DNA from: Maritalea myrionectae DSM 19524
Lineage (GTDB): Bacteria; Pseudomonadota; Alphaproteobacteria; Rhizobiales; Devosiaceae
Length of the DNA stretch: 64,000 nt
Assembly: GCF_000423365.1 (NCBI RefSeq)
Contig: NZ_AUHV01000004.1
Coordinates: 186,001-250,000, forward strand
Reading direction: 5' to 3'
A program made the position numbers and the translations under genes. This document shows positions 56,441 through 64,000 of the stretch, in pieces. The stretch's first letter is position 1. Each line of letters opens with the position of its first letter. The notes under the pieces were generated by a model. It worked only from the letters and a program-made list of their open reading frames with translations, searched no databases and was not told the origin of the DNA.

Positions 56441-57887
56441 ACGCACAATATTGGTGGCGGACGATGATGCATCCATACGAATGGTGCTGAGCCAAGCGCT
56501 GACCCGCGCCGACTATGAAGTGTTCCCCATGAGCAATTTGTCCACCATGTGGAACCATATTGCTCGGGGCGATGGCGACCTGCTGATCACAGATGTGATG
56601 ATGCCTGATGGCAGTGCGTTTGACCTTTTGCCGCGCATCAAGAAGGCGCGTCCGGACTTGCCGATTATTGTGATGAGCGCGCAAAATACCTTTATGACAG
56701 CGGTACGCGCCAGTGAAGCGGGGGCGTTTGAATATTTGCCGAAGCCATTTGATTTGGGGGAACTCACGTCAACTGTCGCTAAAGCATTGGCCGAGCGAGA
56801 CAGCCAGAAGAAGAAAGACTTGGCCGCAGCGCCAAATGATGAAGAAATGCCGCTTGTGGGCCGATCTGGGCCGATGCAAGAGGTTTATCGGACCATGGCG
56901 CGGCTGATCCAAACAGACCTTACGGTGATGATTTCTGGCGAGAGCGGCACCGGCAAAGAAGTGGTGGCGCGGGCGCTGCATGATTTTGGCAAGCGCAAGG
57001 GCGGCCCCTTTAATGCCATCAATATGGCCGCCATCCCCCAAGATTTGATCGAATCTGAGCTGTTTGGCCACGAGAAAGGTGCGTTTACCGGCGCGCATGG
57101 GCGCTCCATTGGTCATTTTGAACGGGCCGCGGGGGGCACGTTGTTCCTGGATGAAATCGGCGACATGCCGATGGCGGCGCAAACACGGTTATTGCGTGTA
57201 TTGCAAGAGGGCGAGTTTACCCGCGTTGGCGGTCGGGATACGATTGAAACGGATGTGCGTATTGTTGCCGCGACACACCGAGATCTACATCAAATGATCC
57301 GACAAGGCCTGTTCCGCGAAGATTTGTTTTATCGCCTAAACGTGGTGCAATTGCACATGCCGGCGTTGCGCGAGCGGGCGGATGACGTGGCTGATTTGGC
57401 CCAGCATTTTGCGCAGAAATTTACGCCAGACGGCGAACCGGTCAAGGCGTTTGAAAAATCGGCACTGGACCTGTTGCGGCAACATAATTGGCCCGGCAAT
57501 GTGCGGGAACTTGAAAATCTGGTGCAGCGCTTTGTGGCCCTTTATCCAGATGAAGTCATTTCCGCAGAGACCGTTCGGCAAGAACTAAGTGTTGGCGAGG
57601 CGGCCCCACAACTCAATAATTCGCCTGCACAAAGTGATGATTTGGGTGAGATGGTCGAGCGCCATTTATTGTCGTTATTTGCCAAAGCGCAGCCTGAACT
57701 CCCCGCCAATGGGCTTTATCAGCGCATCATTGATGAAATTGAAGTTCCACTTTTAGAAATCACATTAAATAATTGTAATGGAAATCAAATTCGTGCTTCC
57801 GAATTACTGGGATTGAACCGGAATACCCTGCGGAAGAAGATCCAGGCCCACCATATACACGTCAATAAACAGGGCAACGGCCGATAG
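56433..57887 (+). CDS. ntrC: Nitrogen regulator NtrC, sigma-54 activator
   Basis: Response regulator driving sigma-54 promoters for nitrogen assimilation, 484 aa. Receiver with phospho-acceptor Asp54 ('[11 protein letters not shown]'), AAA+ domain with Walker A '[18 protein letters not shown]', sigma-54 contact '[12 protein letters not shown]', Walker B '[13 protein letters not shown]', and a C-terminal Fis-type helix-turn-helix ('[20 protein letters not shown]'). The open frame extends 141 codons upstream inside ntrB, but ATG 56433 ([14 protein letters not shown]) is the homologous start. Confidence 0.97.
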   Translation: MSERTILVADDDASIRMVLSQALTRADYEVFPMSNLSTMWNHIARGDGDLLITDVMMPDGSAFDLLPRIKKARPDLPIIVMSAQNTFMTAVRASEAGAFEYLPKPFDLGELTSTVAKALAERDSQKKKDLAAAPNDEEMPLVGRSGPMQEVYRTMARLIQTDLTVMISGESGTGKEVVARALHDFGKRKGGPFNAINMAAIPQDLIESELFGHEKGAFTGAHGRSIGHFERAAGGTLFLDEIGDMPMAAQTRLLRVLQEGEFTRVGGRDTIETDVRIVAATHRDLHQMIRQGLFREDLFYRLNVVQLHMPALRERADDVADLAQHFAQKFTPDGEPVKAFEKSALDLLRQHNWPGNVRELENLVQRFVALYPDEVISAETVRQELSVGEAAPQLNNSPAQSDDLGEMVERHLLSLFAKAQPELPANGLYQRIIDEIEVPLLEITLNNCNGNQIRASELLGLNRNTLRKKIQAHHIHVNKQGNGR

Positions 57888-57956
57888 CGCTGTAACATTT
57901 TTGCCACAAACACCTTGCCACTGCTGCAGTTTTGCGCCAACCTGTTGATAAATATG

Positions 57957-58000
57957 TCACAGTTTTACCGCAATAGGGCGCTATTGCGTTAGGGCTGTGA
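57957..58000. promoter_or_regulatory. Concentric 44-bp dyad between ntrC and ntrY
   Basis: Outer arms TCACAG (57957-57962) and CTGTGA (57995-58000) and inner arms CGCAATAG (57969-57976) and CTATTGCG (57981-57988) share exactly one symmetry centre (57978.5), with six bases between outer and inner arms on both sides. It ends 32 bp before the ntrY start. No T-run follows. It could be a two-dimer operator for ntrYX or a terminator-like fold for ntrBC. Confidence 0.55.
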
Positions 58001-58032
58001 TGCCAATTTTGTAATATGCTTAGGCGAACTTT

Positions 58033-60339
58033 GTGAACGACACCATCCAACCCAAAATCAAACAATTGTCGTTGAGGCAAAACCGTGCGCTCCGGGTTTT
58101 TGGGGTTGTTTTGGTGCTCGCTTCGGTTGTGAGTGCGGTGGCCTCATTCCTGGTGCTCACCGGGGCAACAGCAATTGAACCAGAGCCCAGCGTTTGGGCC
58201 ATCATTTGGTTGATTAATGCGGTGCTGGTGGTGCTGGTGATTGCATTGCTGATCACCGAAGGTTTCCTTCTCGTGCGGGCCCGCATCTCCAAACAAGCAG
58301 GCTCTGGACTGCATGTTCGACTGGTCGGCATGTTTGCCGTAGCGGCGGCAGTGCCCGCGTTCATCGTTGCGTTGATTGCCACGTTCGCGCTGAACCAAGG
58401 TTTGGATCACTGGTTTTCTGAACGGTCGCGCGCCATGGTGGAAAGCTCAAACCAAGTTGCGCAGTCTTATTTGCAGGAACATGCCAATGTGTTGCGCAAT
58501 GACATTATTGGCATTTCTGGTGAGCTGGAACGCGTGTCTGATGTGTTCGAAGAGAACCGAGAGAACTATGTGCGCATTCTCACAACTTTGGCCCAAGTTC
58601 GGTCATTGCCCTATGTTTTCATTCTCAATGGTGACCGTGAGATTGTTGAGCGGGCGCAGATTAATGCTGCCGGAACACCGCCGCAATTGCCGGATGACCT
58701 GCTCACTGGAGTTGATGAGAATACCATTGAGCTTATCCGGCCCGGGCGCAAGTTCTCCTTTGTCGGCGGTGTTATAAAGCTTGATAATTATCCTGATCAC
58801 TATTTGTTTGTGGCGCGGGGCGTGGAGGCTGAAGTCCTCGAATATATGCGCCTGACCGAGCAAAATGTGAATGAATATCGCGAATATGAATCAAACCGAC
58901 TGGTGTTTCAGATCACCTTTGCGATCATGTATATCGGCTTGGCAATTGTTGTGTTGCTGGCCGCGGTCTGGGTGGGCATTTATCTCGCCAATCGGCTGGT
59001 CGCGCCAATTCGAAATCTGATGATTGCGTCAAACCGGGTGTCTACGGGTGACTTGAATGTTCGGGTGCCCACCAAAGGCACCACGGGCGATATGCGTGAC
59101 CTTTCCGCTCGGTTCAATCGCATGACCTCACAATTGTCCGAACAGCACGGGGCGCTAATCTCCGCCAACGAAACCATTGACCAGCGCCGGCAATTTACTG
59201 AAGCGGTGCTTGAAGGCGTGTCTGCTGGCATTATTGGCCTCGATCCCGACGGCCATGTGACCATTGTGAACGGCCGGGCGTCTTCCATATTTGAAATCGA
59301 CGAAAAAGATATGATTGGCGCGTCGTTGCACGAGATGGCCGTTGAATTGGGTAAAATCTTCGATCAGGCGCAAAGCAACAAGAGCGGGCAAATTCAAGAA
59401 CAGATCGTGTTGAATAACCGTCAGGGCGAAGAGCGTACTTACCAAGTGCGGATTACGCGTGAGGGGACGATTGATAGCTCCAAAGGCTACGTGATCACCT
59501 TGGATGATATTTCTGACCTGATTGCGGCGCAGCGCACAAGCGTTTGGGCGGATGTGGCACGACGCATTGCGCACGAAATTAAGAACCCTCTGACGCCAAT
59601 TCAACTCTCCGCCGAGCGGTTGCGCCGCCGCTATAAGGATAAGCTGGCTGACGATTATGAAGTGTTCGATAAGTGCACCAACACCATCGTTCGCCAAGTT
59701 GGTGATATTGGCCGGATGGTCGACGAATTTTCCACCTTTGCGCGTATGCCATCCGCGAGTTTTGAAAAATATGATTTAGGTGAAACAGTTCGCCAGGCTG
59801 TGTTCAGTGAAGGCGTTCGCCATCCTGACATTGCCCTGCATTCACAAATTCCCGATGGCGAAATGGTGGCCCAGTTTGACGATCGATTGATGTCGCAGGT
59901 TTTGACCAATTTGATCAAAAACGCGGCAGAATCGATTGAGTCGCAAGGCGGGAAAATACAGGATCCGACGATCTATGTCGGTGTTGAAGATGTAGGCGAT
60001 CACTATCAGGTCACAGTGAGTGACAATGGCAAAGGGTGGCCAAAGGAAAATCGCCTAAGATTGTTAGAACCCTATAACACCACACGCGACAAGGGTACGG
60101 GCCTGGGGCTCGCGATTGTATCGAAAATTGTGGAACAGCATAATGGTCGCGTCGACCTTTACGATGCGCCTGCTGATGCGCACGGACAGGTGGGGGCGGT
60201 GTTTGCTTTCACTTTGCCGAAAAAGCAAAAAGCTGAACAACTTGAACCGCCTGCCACAAACTCGCCAGAAAATAAGAACAAACCGCAAGTCATTGGTCAA
60301 ACCGAACCAACTGATCAGAAACTGAAGGGAACAGCCTGA
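58033..60339 (+). CDS. ntrY: Membrane sensor kinase NtrY
   Basis: Histidine kinase partner of NtrX, linked in alphaproteobacteria to nitrogen metabolism, redox sensing and envelope functions. 768 aa from GTG 58033. Membrane spans near the N-terminus ('VVLVLASVVSAVASFLVLTG', 'IIWLINAVLVVLVIALLI', 'LVGMFAVAAAVPAFIVALIA'), a periplasmic domain, another span ('MYIGLAIVVLLAAVWVGIYL'), HAMP, PAS ('AGIIGLDPDGHVTIVNGRAS'), HisKA with His514 in '[20 protein letters not shown]' and HATPase with 'VSDNGKGWP' and 'KGTGLGLAIV'. The last 40 residues are a charged, disordered-looking tail. Confidence 0.96.
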   Translation: MNDTIQPKIKQLSLRQNRALRVFGVVLVLASVVSAVASFLVLTGATAIEPEPSVWAIIWLINAVLVVLVIALLITEGFLLVRARISKQAGSGLHVRLVGMFAVAAAVPAFIVALIATFALNQGLDHWFSERSRAMVESSNQVAQSYLQEHANVLRNDIIGISGELERVSDVFEENRENYVRILTTLAQVRSLPYVFILNGDREIVERAQINAAGTPPQLPDDLLTGVDENTIELIRPGRKFSFVGGVIKLDNYPDHYLFVARGVEAEVLEYMRLTEQNVNEYREYESNRLVFQITFAIMYIGLAIVVLLAAVWVGIYLANRLVAPIRNLMIASNRVSTGDLNVRVPTKGTTGDMRDLSARFNRMTSQLSEQHGALISANETIDQRRQFTEAVLEGVSAGIIGLDPDGHVTIVNGRASSIFEIDEKDMIGASLHEMAVELGKIFDQAQSNKSGQIQEQIVLNNRQGEERTYQVRITREGTIDSSKGYVITLDDISDLIAAQRTSVWADVARRIAHEIKNPLTPIQLSAERLRRRYKDKLADDYEVFDKCTNTIVRQVGDIGRMVDEFSTFARMPSASFEKYDLGETVRQAVFSEGVRHPDIALHSQIPDGEMVAQFDDRLMSQVLTNLIKNAAESIESQGGKIQDPTIYVGVEDVGDHYQVTVSDNGKGWPKENRLRLLEPYNTTRDKGTGLGLAIVSKIVEQHNGRVDLYDAPADAHGQVGAVFAFTLPKKQKAEQLEPPATNSPENKNKPQVIGQTEPTDQKLKGTA

Positions 60340-61718
60340 TGGCATTGGACGTACTCATCGTGGATGATGAGGAGGATATTCGCGAGCTTATTGCGGGTAT
60401 CTTGGAGGATGAAGGATACGAAACACGCATTGCGCATGATGCAGATTCGGCGTTGGAGTCGATCGAGGGTCGTCGTCCCAACCTAGTCTTTTTGGACATT
60501 TGGATGCAGGGCTCGCGCCTTGATGGTTTGCAGCTGCTCGACGCGTTGATGGAACGGCACAGCGATTTGCCCGTGGTGATGATTTCTGGTCACGGCAATG
60601 TGGAAACGGCCGTGTCCGCCATTCGCCGCGGCGCTTACGACTATATTGAAAAACCTTTCAAAATGGATCGCTTGTTGCTGGTGGCCAAGCGCGCCATGGA
60701 GGCGGACCGCCTCAAGACAGAAGTGGAAGATTTGCGCCAACGCTCCGGTGTGCAGCATGCTCAATTGGTTGGTCAATCTTCAGCCTTGGCGAACATCCGT
60801 GCGCAGATCGAGCGTTGCGCCCCGACAAATTCGCGGGTGTTTTTTGCGGGTCCGTCCGGCACCGGCAAGGGCCTTTGTGCGCGACAATTGCATGATAGTT
60901 CGCACCGCGCGGCGGCGCCTTTTATCGAGGTGAAGCTGGCCATGCTGAACGTTGATGAGATGGCTGAGACCTTGTTTGGCAAAGAGGTGCTGAGCGAGGG
61001 TGGCAAAACCATTGTGAGCGGGGCGTTTGAACGCGCGCACGGCGGCACTTTGTTTTTGTCTGAGATTGAATTTTTGCCCCCGGAAATCCAAACCAATTTG
61101 CTGCGTGCGTTGGTGGAAAACAAATTTCAGCGGGTGAATGGCCAGCAAAATGTGGCTGTTGATGTGCGGGTGGTTTCGTCATGTTCGTCCAACATCAAGC
61201 AGATGGTCGACAATCAGCGTTTTAGAAGCGATCTGTTTCATCGTCTCGCGGTGATTCCGCTCAATGTGCCAGCCCTAAAAGAGCGTCGGGAAGACATTCC
61301 ACCGCTGGTGAGCCAACTGCTGCACATGATTGCGGAGAGCCATAACATCAAAAGCCTCACAGTTGCTGACGATGCGATGGCGGTGTTGCAGGCGCAGGAA
61401 TGGCCCGGCAACGCCAGGCAATTGCGCAACTCTTTAGAGCGTTTGATCATTTTGCACCGCGACAGTTTTCCCGAAAACGGGGAAATCACCGCGGCGATGT
61501 TGCCCAACGATATTGGCGAAGTATTGCCAACCGTGGGGGATGATGAAGGCAGCGCACATTTAATGTCCTTGCCGCTCAGAGAAGCGCGGGAAGTGTTTGA
61601 ACGGCAATATTTGACGGCGCAAATTGAACGGTTTGGCGGCAATATTTCCAAAACAGCCGAATTTGTTGGCATGGAACGTAGTGCGCTTCACCGGAAACTT
61701 AAATCGCTCGGTCTTTGA
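60339..61718 (+). CDS. ntrX: Response regulator NtrX with degenerate sigma-54 AAA domain
   Basis: NtrC-family regulator, 459 aa, overlapping ntrY by one base. Receiver with Asp53 ('NLVFLDIWMQG'), AAA+ domain with Walker A 'AGPSGTGKGLCARQLHDS', and Fis-type C-terminus ('NISKTAEFVGMERSALHRKL'). Unlike NtrC at 56433, it has no GAFTGA loop: the region reads 'FGKEVLSEGGKTIVSGAFER'. Walker B is 'LFLSEIEF' with Ser for the usual Asp. It therefore probably does not remodel sigma-54 and acts as a direct DNA-binding regulator, in line with reports on NtrX in other alphaproteobacteria (from memory). Confidence 0.94.
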   Translation: MALDVLIVDDEEDIRELIAGILEDEGYETRIAHDADSALESIEGRRPNLVFLDIWMQGSRLDGLQLLDALMERHSDLPVVMISGHGNVETAVSAIRRGAYDYIEKPFKMDRLLLVAKRAMEADRLKTEVEDLRQRSGVQHAQLVGQSSALANIRAQIERCAPTNSRVFFAGPSGTGKGLCARQLHDSSHRAAAPFIEVKLAMLNVDEMAETLFGKEVLSEGGKTIVSGAFERAHGGTLFLSEIEFLPPEIQTNLLRALVENKFQRVNGQQNVAVDVRVVSSCSSNIKQMVDNQRFRSDLFHRLAVIPLNVPALKERREDIPPLVSQLLHMIAESHNIKSLTVADDAMAVLQAQEWPGNARQLRNSLERLIILHRDSFPENGEITAAMLPNDIGEVLPTVGDDEGSAHLMSLPLREAREVFERQYLTAQIERFGGNISKTAEFVGMERSALHRKLKSLGL

Positions 61719-61810
61719 GCATTCGTCCGATATTGGTTACAGTCGGGGCTTGTAATTTTACGCACAGCGCGGCACACATAGACGAGCTGATTTAGCAAAA
61801 GGGCTATTCT

Positions 61811-63187
61811 ATGCGCGTGATTATTTCCGGTGCAGGACAAGTGGGCTACGGCATTGCCGAGCGTTTGTCGCAAGAAGGCATTGAAGTCACTGTGATCGAC
61901 AGCAATGCTGAACTGGTGCAGCGGGTGCGTGACACGCTAGATGCACGTGGCATTCATGGTCACGGTTCTCATCCTGAAATCTTGGCCCAAGCGGGCGCGC
62001 GCGAGGCTGATATGCTGATCGCGGTGACCCAGGTGGATGAAGTGAACATGACCGCCTGTCAGGTGGCGCATTCCATCTTTGATGTGCCTATTCGTATTGC
62101 CCGTATTCGTGCCCAGAACTATTTGCGGTCTGAATTCTCGAATCTGTTTGCCCGGGATCATTTGCCGATCGATGTGATCATTTCACCCGAAGTTGAGGTG
62201 GGTGAGTTGATCTTGCAGCGTATGGCCTATCCTGGCGCCAGTGATATTGTGTCATTTGATGATGACCAGGTACTGGTCTTGAGCGTGCCGGTGGCAGAAG
62301 ACTGCGCGATTATTGACACACCTTTGCATCAATTGACCGAATTGTTCCCCAACCTGCAAGCGATGGTGATGGGCGTTATCCGCGACGGTGAAATGCTGGC
62401 GCTGAAGTCTGATGATTTTATGATCGCAGGGGACGAGGCCATAGTGAGTGTGGCCAAGGATCAAGTGAACCGTGTGCTTTCCATGTTTGGCCGGAAAGAA
62501 GAATTGCCGGACAAGATTGTGATCGCGGGTGCGGGGAATGTGGGGCAATATGTGGCCCGTCGACTTGAAGAGAGCCGCGATGGCATCTCTGTTCGTTTGA
62601 TCGAAACCAACCGCGTTAAGGCGCAGCAAGCCGCCGAAAGGCTTGAAAAATCCATCGTTGTTTACGGTTCGACGCTGAACGATGAGATCATGCGTGAAGT
62701 GGGCATTGAGCAATGCCAGATGTTTTTGGGCCTCACCAATGATGACGAGACCAACATTTTGTCATGCGTGCTGGCCAGTGAGATGGGCGGTGCAACGACC
62801 ATCGCGTTGGTGAACCAAGCGCAATATCCGCGTTTTGCGCGCCGTCTCAATGTTGATGCCTTTTTGAACCCCCGTGCAGCCACCGTATCCAAAATCTTGC
62901 GTCACGTGCGGCGTGGGCGTATTCGTGGCGTCTATTCGCTTTATAATGGCGCAGCGGAACTGCTTGAGGCCGAGGCGCTCGAAACATCGCCATTGGTGGG
63001 CAAGCCACTAAAAGATTTCAAATTTGGTGAAGGCGTGCGCATTGGGGCGATTATTCGTGGTGGCGAAGTGCACATGCCAAATGGCGACACCCGCATCGAA
63101 GCGGGTGATTTGGTGATTGTGTTTGCGCTGGCCAAATCCGTTCGCAAAGTGGAGCAAATGTTCCGCGTCAGCATCGACTTCTTCTAA
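61811..63187 (+). CDS. trkA: Trk potassium uptake regulator TrkA
   Basis: Peripheral cytoplasmic RCK protein that gates the TrkH potassium channel by binding NAD(H) and ATP. 458 aa in two tandem halves, each with a Rossmann RCK_N ('RVIISGAGQVGYGIAERLSQ' and 'KIVIAGAGNVGQYVARRLEE') and an RCK_C. 36 bp before the trkH start. In many Hyphomicrobiales trkA follows ntrX and precedes hfq (from memory); here trkH follows trkA instead. Confidence 0.96.
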   Translation: MRVIISGAGQVGYGIAERLSQEGIEVTVIDSNAELVQRVRDTLDARGIHGHGSHPEILAQAGAREADMLIAVTQVDEVNMTACQVAHSIFDVPIRIARIRAQNYLRSEFSNLFARDHLPIDVIISPEVEVGELILQRMAYPGASDIVSFDDDQVLVLSVPVAEDCAIIDTPLHQLTELFPNLQAMVMGVIRDGEMLALKSDDFMIAGDEAIVSVAKDQVNRVLSMFGRKEELPDKIVIAGAGNVGQYVARRLEESRDGISVRLIETNRVKAQQAAERLEKSIVVYGSTLNDEIMREVGIEQCQMFLGLTNDDETNILSCVLASEMGGATTIALVNQAQYPRFARRLNVDAFLNPRAATVSKILRHVRRGRIRGVYSLYNGAAELLEAEALETSPLVGKPLKDFKFGEGVRIGAIIRGGEVHMPNGDTRIEAGDLVIVFALAKSVRKVEQMFRVSIDFF

Positions 63188-63223
63188 CCAACGGGAAGGG
63201 GCCGTTCGCGCCAACCAACATTC

Positions 63224-64000
63224 ATGCAAACCATCATTGTATTTGCTGCCATCATTGTCTTTGGCCTATCCGTTTGCCTTTTGGTGCCCCTTATCGTGGG
63301 CGTCATCGGCTCCGATTGGGCGGCGGTTGAAGGATTTGCGTTGATCAGCGTGGGGCTGTGCCTGTTGTCTGGCGGTTTAATCGTGGCGCTTTACAGCAAG
63401 ATCAAGCGATTGCGGCGTGGCGACATGTTTTTGCTATCGGTGTGCGTTTGGTTGGCCTTATGCCTGATTGGTGCCTTGCCCTTCATCGTTTTAGAGGGTC
63501 AGCCTTTTGTGCTGGCACTGGTCGAATCTGTATCCGCCGCCACAACGCTTGGGGTGACGCCACGGCCCGATCAAGCCATCACCAGCGCCATGGGTGCTTA
63601 TCGCGGTGTTTTGGGCTGGTATGGCGGTTTCCTGACCTTGTCGATCATTGTTTACATCCTAGCTCCGTTTCAGGTTGGCGGTTTGCCCAACCGGGATTTG
63701 CGCTTTGTGCTGCACGGATCGACCAGCGGTAGCCCAAAATTGCTCCGCACACTCGGTGAAGTCGCTGTGCCCTATGCCACGCTGACCCTTACCTGCTTTT
63801 TGCTTTTGTTGTTGCAGGGGGTGCGCCCGTTGACCGCGCTGCTCGCTTCATTTGCAAGCCTTTCGACAAATGGTTATTTGCCCACGCTTTCAGGCGGGTC
63901 CATTTTCAACAACTCCACAGCGGAAATCACGCTTATCGTGTTTATGCTGATCGGTGGCACGTCGATCATCTGGCACAAAATGATCGTTAATCGACGCTAC
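63224..64000 (+). CDS. trkH: TrkH-family potassium transporter subunit (3' end cut by window)
   Basis: First 259 codons of a polytopic membrane protein, open to the window edge. Starts MQTIIVFAAIIVFGLSVCLL, with several strong membrane spans. The first pore-loop region reads 'ESVSAATTLGVTP', where typical TrkH has a TTTGA-like filter; the second reads 'FASLSTNGYLPTLS'. 'FMLIGGTSIIWHKMIVN' matches the TrkH 'IGG.nf.lhy' segment. The location after trkA supports the call. The divergent filter leaves ion selectivity open. Confidence 0.82.
   Translation, partial: MQTIIVFAAIIVFGLSVCLLVPLIVGVIGSDWAAVEGFALISVGLCLLSGGLIVALYSKIKRLRRGDMFLLSVCVWLALCLIGALPFIVLEGQPFVLALVESVSAATTLGVTPRPDQAITSAMGAYRGVLGWYGGFLTLSIIVYILAPFQVGGLPNRDLRFVLHGSTSGSPKLLRTLGEVAVPYATLTLTCFLLLLLQGVRPLTALLASFASLSTNGYLPTLSGGSIFNNSTAEITLIVFMLIGGTSIIWHKMIVNRRY

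Overview
The window is a dense stretch of housekeeping chromosome from an alphaproteobacterium, most probably of the order Hyphomicrobiales (Rhizobiales). The evidence is the order lolD-dnaE, rpsB-tsf-pyrH-frr-uppS-cdsA-rseP-bamA-lpxD-fabZ-lpxA-lpxI-lpxB, gltA/gltX/comEC/lexA, moeA-moaC-trpC-trpD, pdhA-pdhB(lipoyl)-pdhC-lpd-lipA, a fused ispDF, dusB-ntrB-ntrC-ntrY-ntrX-trkA, and LexA boxes of the alphaproteobacterial GTTC-N7-GTTC type. Base composition looks moderate (roughly 50-55% GC by eye), so a Devosiaceae relative such as Maritalea is possible; the genus is a guess. No tRNA, rRNA, CRISPR array, insertion sequence or phage gene was recognised.

Layout. 1-5.4 kb: end of a LolC/E permease, LolD ATPase, an intergenic region with a helically spaced row of DnaA-box-like sites and a 34-codon ORF, then dnaE. 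5.5-18.5 kb (all +): translation genes (rpsB, tsf, frr), UMP kinase, undecaprenyl and CDP-diglyceride synthesis, RseP, BamA and the lipid A block. 18.5-21.4 kb (-): citrate synthase and glutamyl-tRNA synthetase; 21.5-24.4 kb: comEC (+) converging on lexA (-). 24.4-30.3 kb is the one accessory-looking block. It holds a structured leader with a 19-codon peptide and mutually exclusive hairpins, a 55-aa DUF1127-type protein, a sitABCD-type manganese transporter and a CHASE4/GGDEF diguanylate cyclase. It sits between lexA and moeA, which I recall as neighbours in related rhizobia. 30.3-37.9 kb (-): ppiD-trpE-trpG-trpD-trpC-moaC-moeA, one tightly packed operon. 38.0-41.2 kb (+): tpiA, secG, pyrG and a DUF4169 protein. 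41.2-43.0 kb: a rhodanese under an apparent general-stress (EcfG) promoter and an uncharacterised ATP-grasp-like protein. 43.2-52.4 kb (+): eno, ftsB, the pyruvate dehydrogenase cluster with a SGNH hydrolase, lipA and a Coq10/RatA-type protein. 52.4-54.1 kb (-): pncC/cinA and ispDF. 54.3-64.0 kb (+): dusB-ntrBC, ntrYX, trkA and the start of trkH.

The genes fall into a few systems: envelope building (BamA, LolCD, lipid A, UppS, CdsA, RseP), central carbon flow (TpiA, Eno, PDH, GltA), tryptophan and molybdopterin synthesis, nitrogen-related two-component control (NtrBC, NtrYX) linked to potassium uptake (TrkA/H), and manganese acquisition. The strongest candidate for an undescribed element is the leader upstream of the DUF1127 gene (about 24.58-24.91 kb). 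Other non-coding signals worth checking are the phased DnaA-like sites before dnaE, a concentric 44-bp dyad before ntrY, a long stem before gltA and an operator-like palindrome overlapping the sitA promoter.
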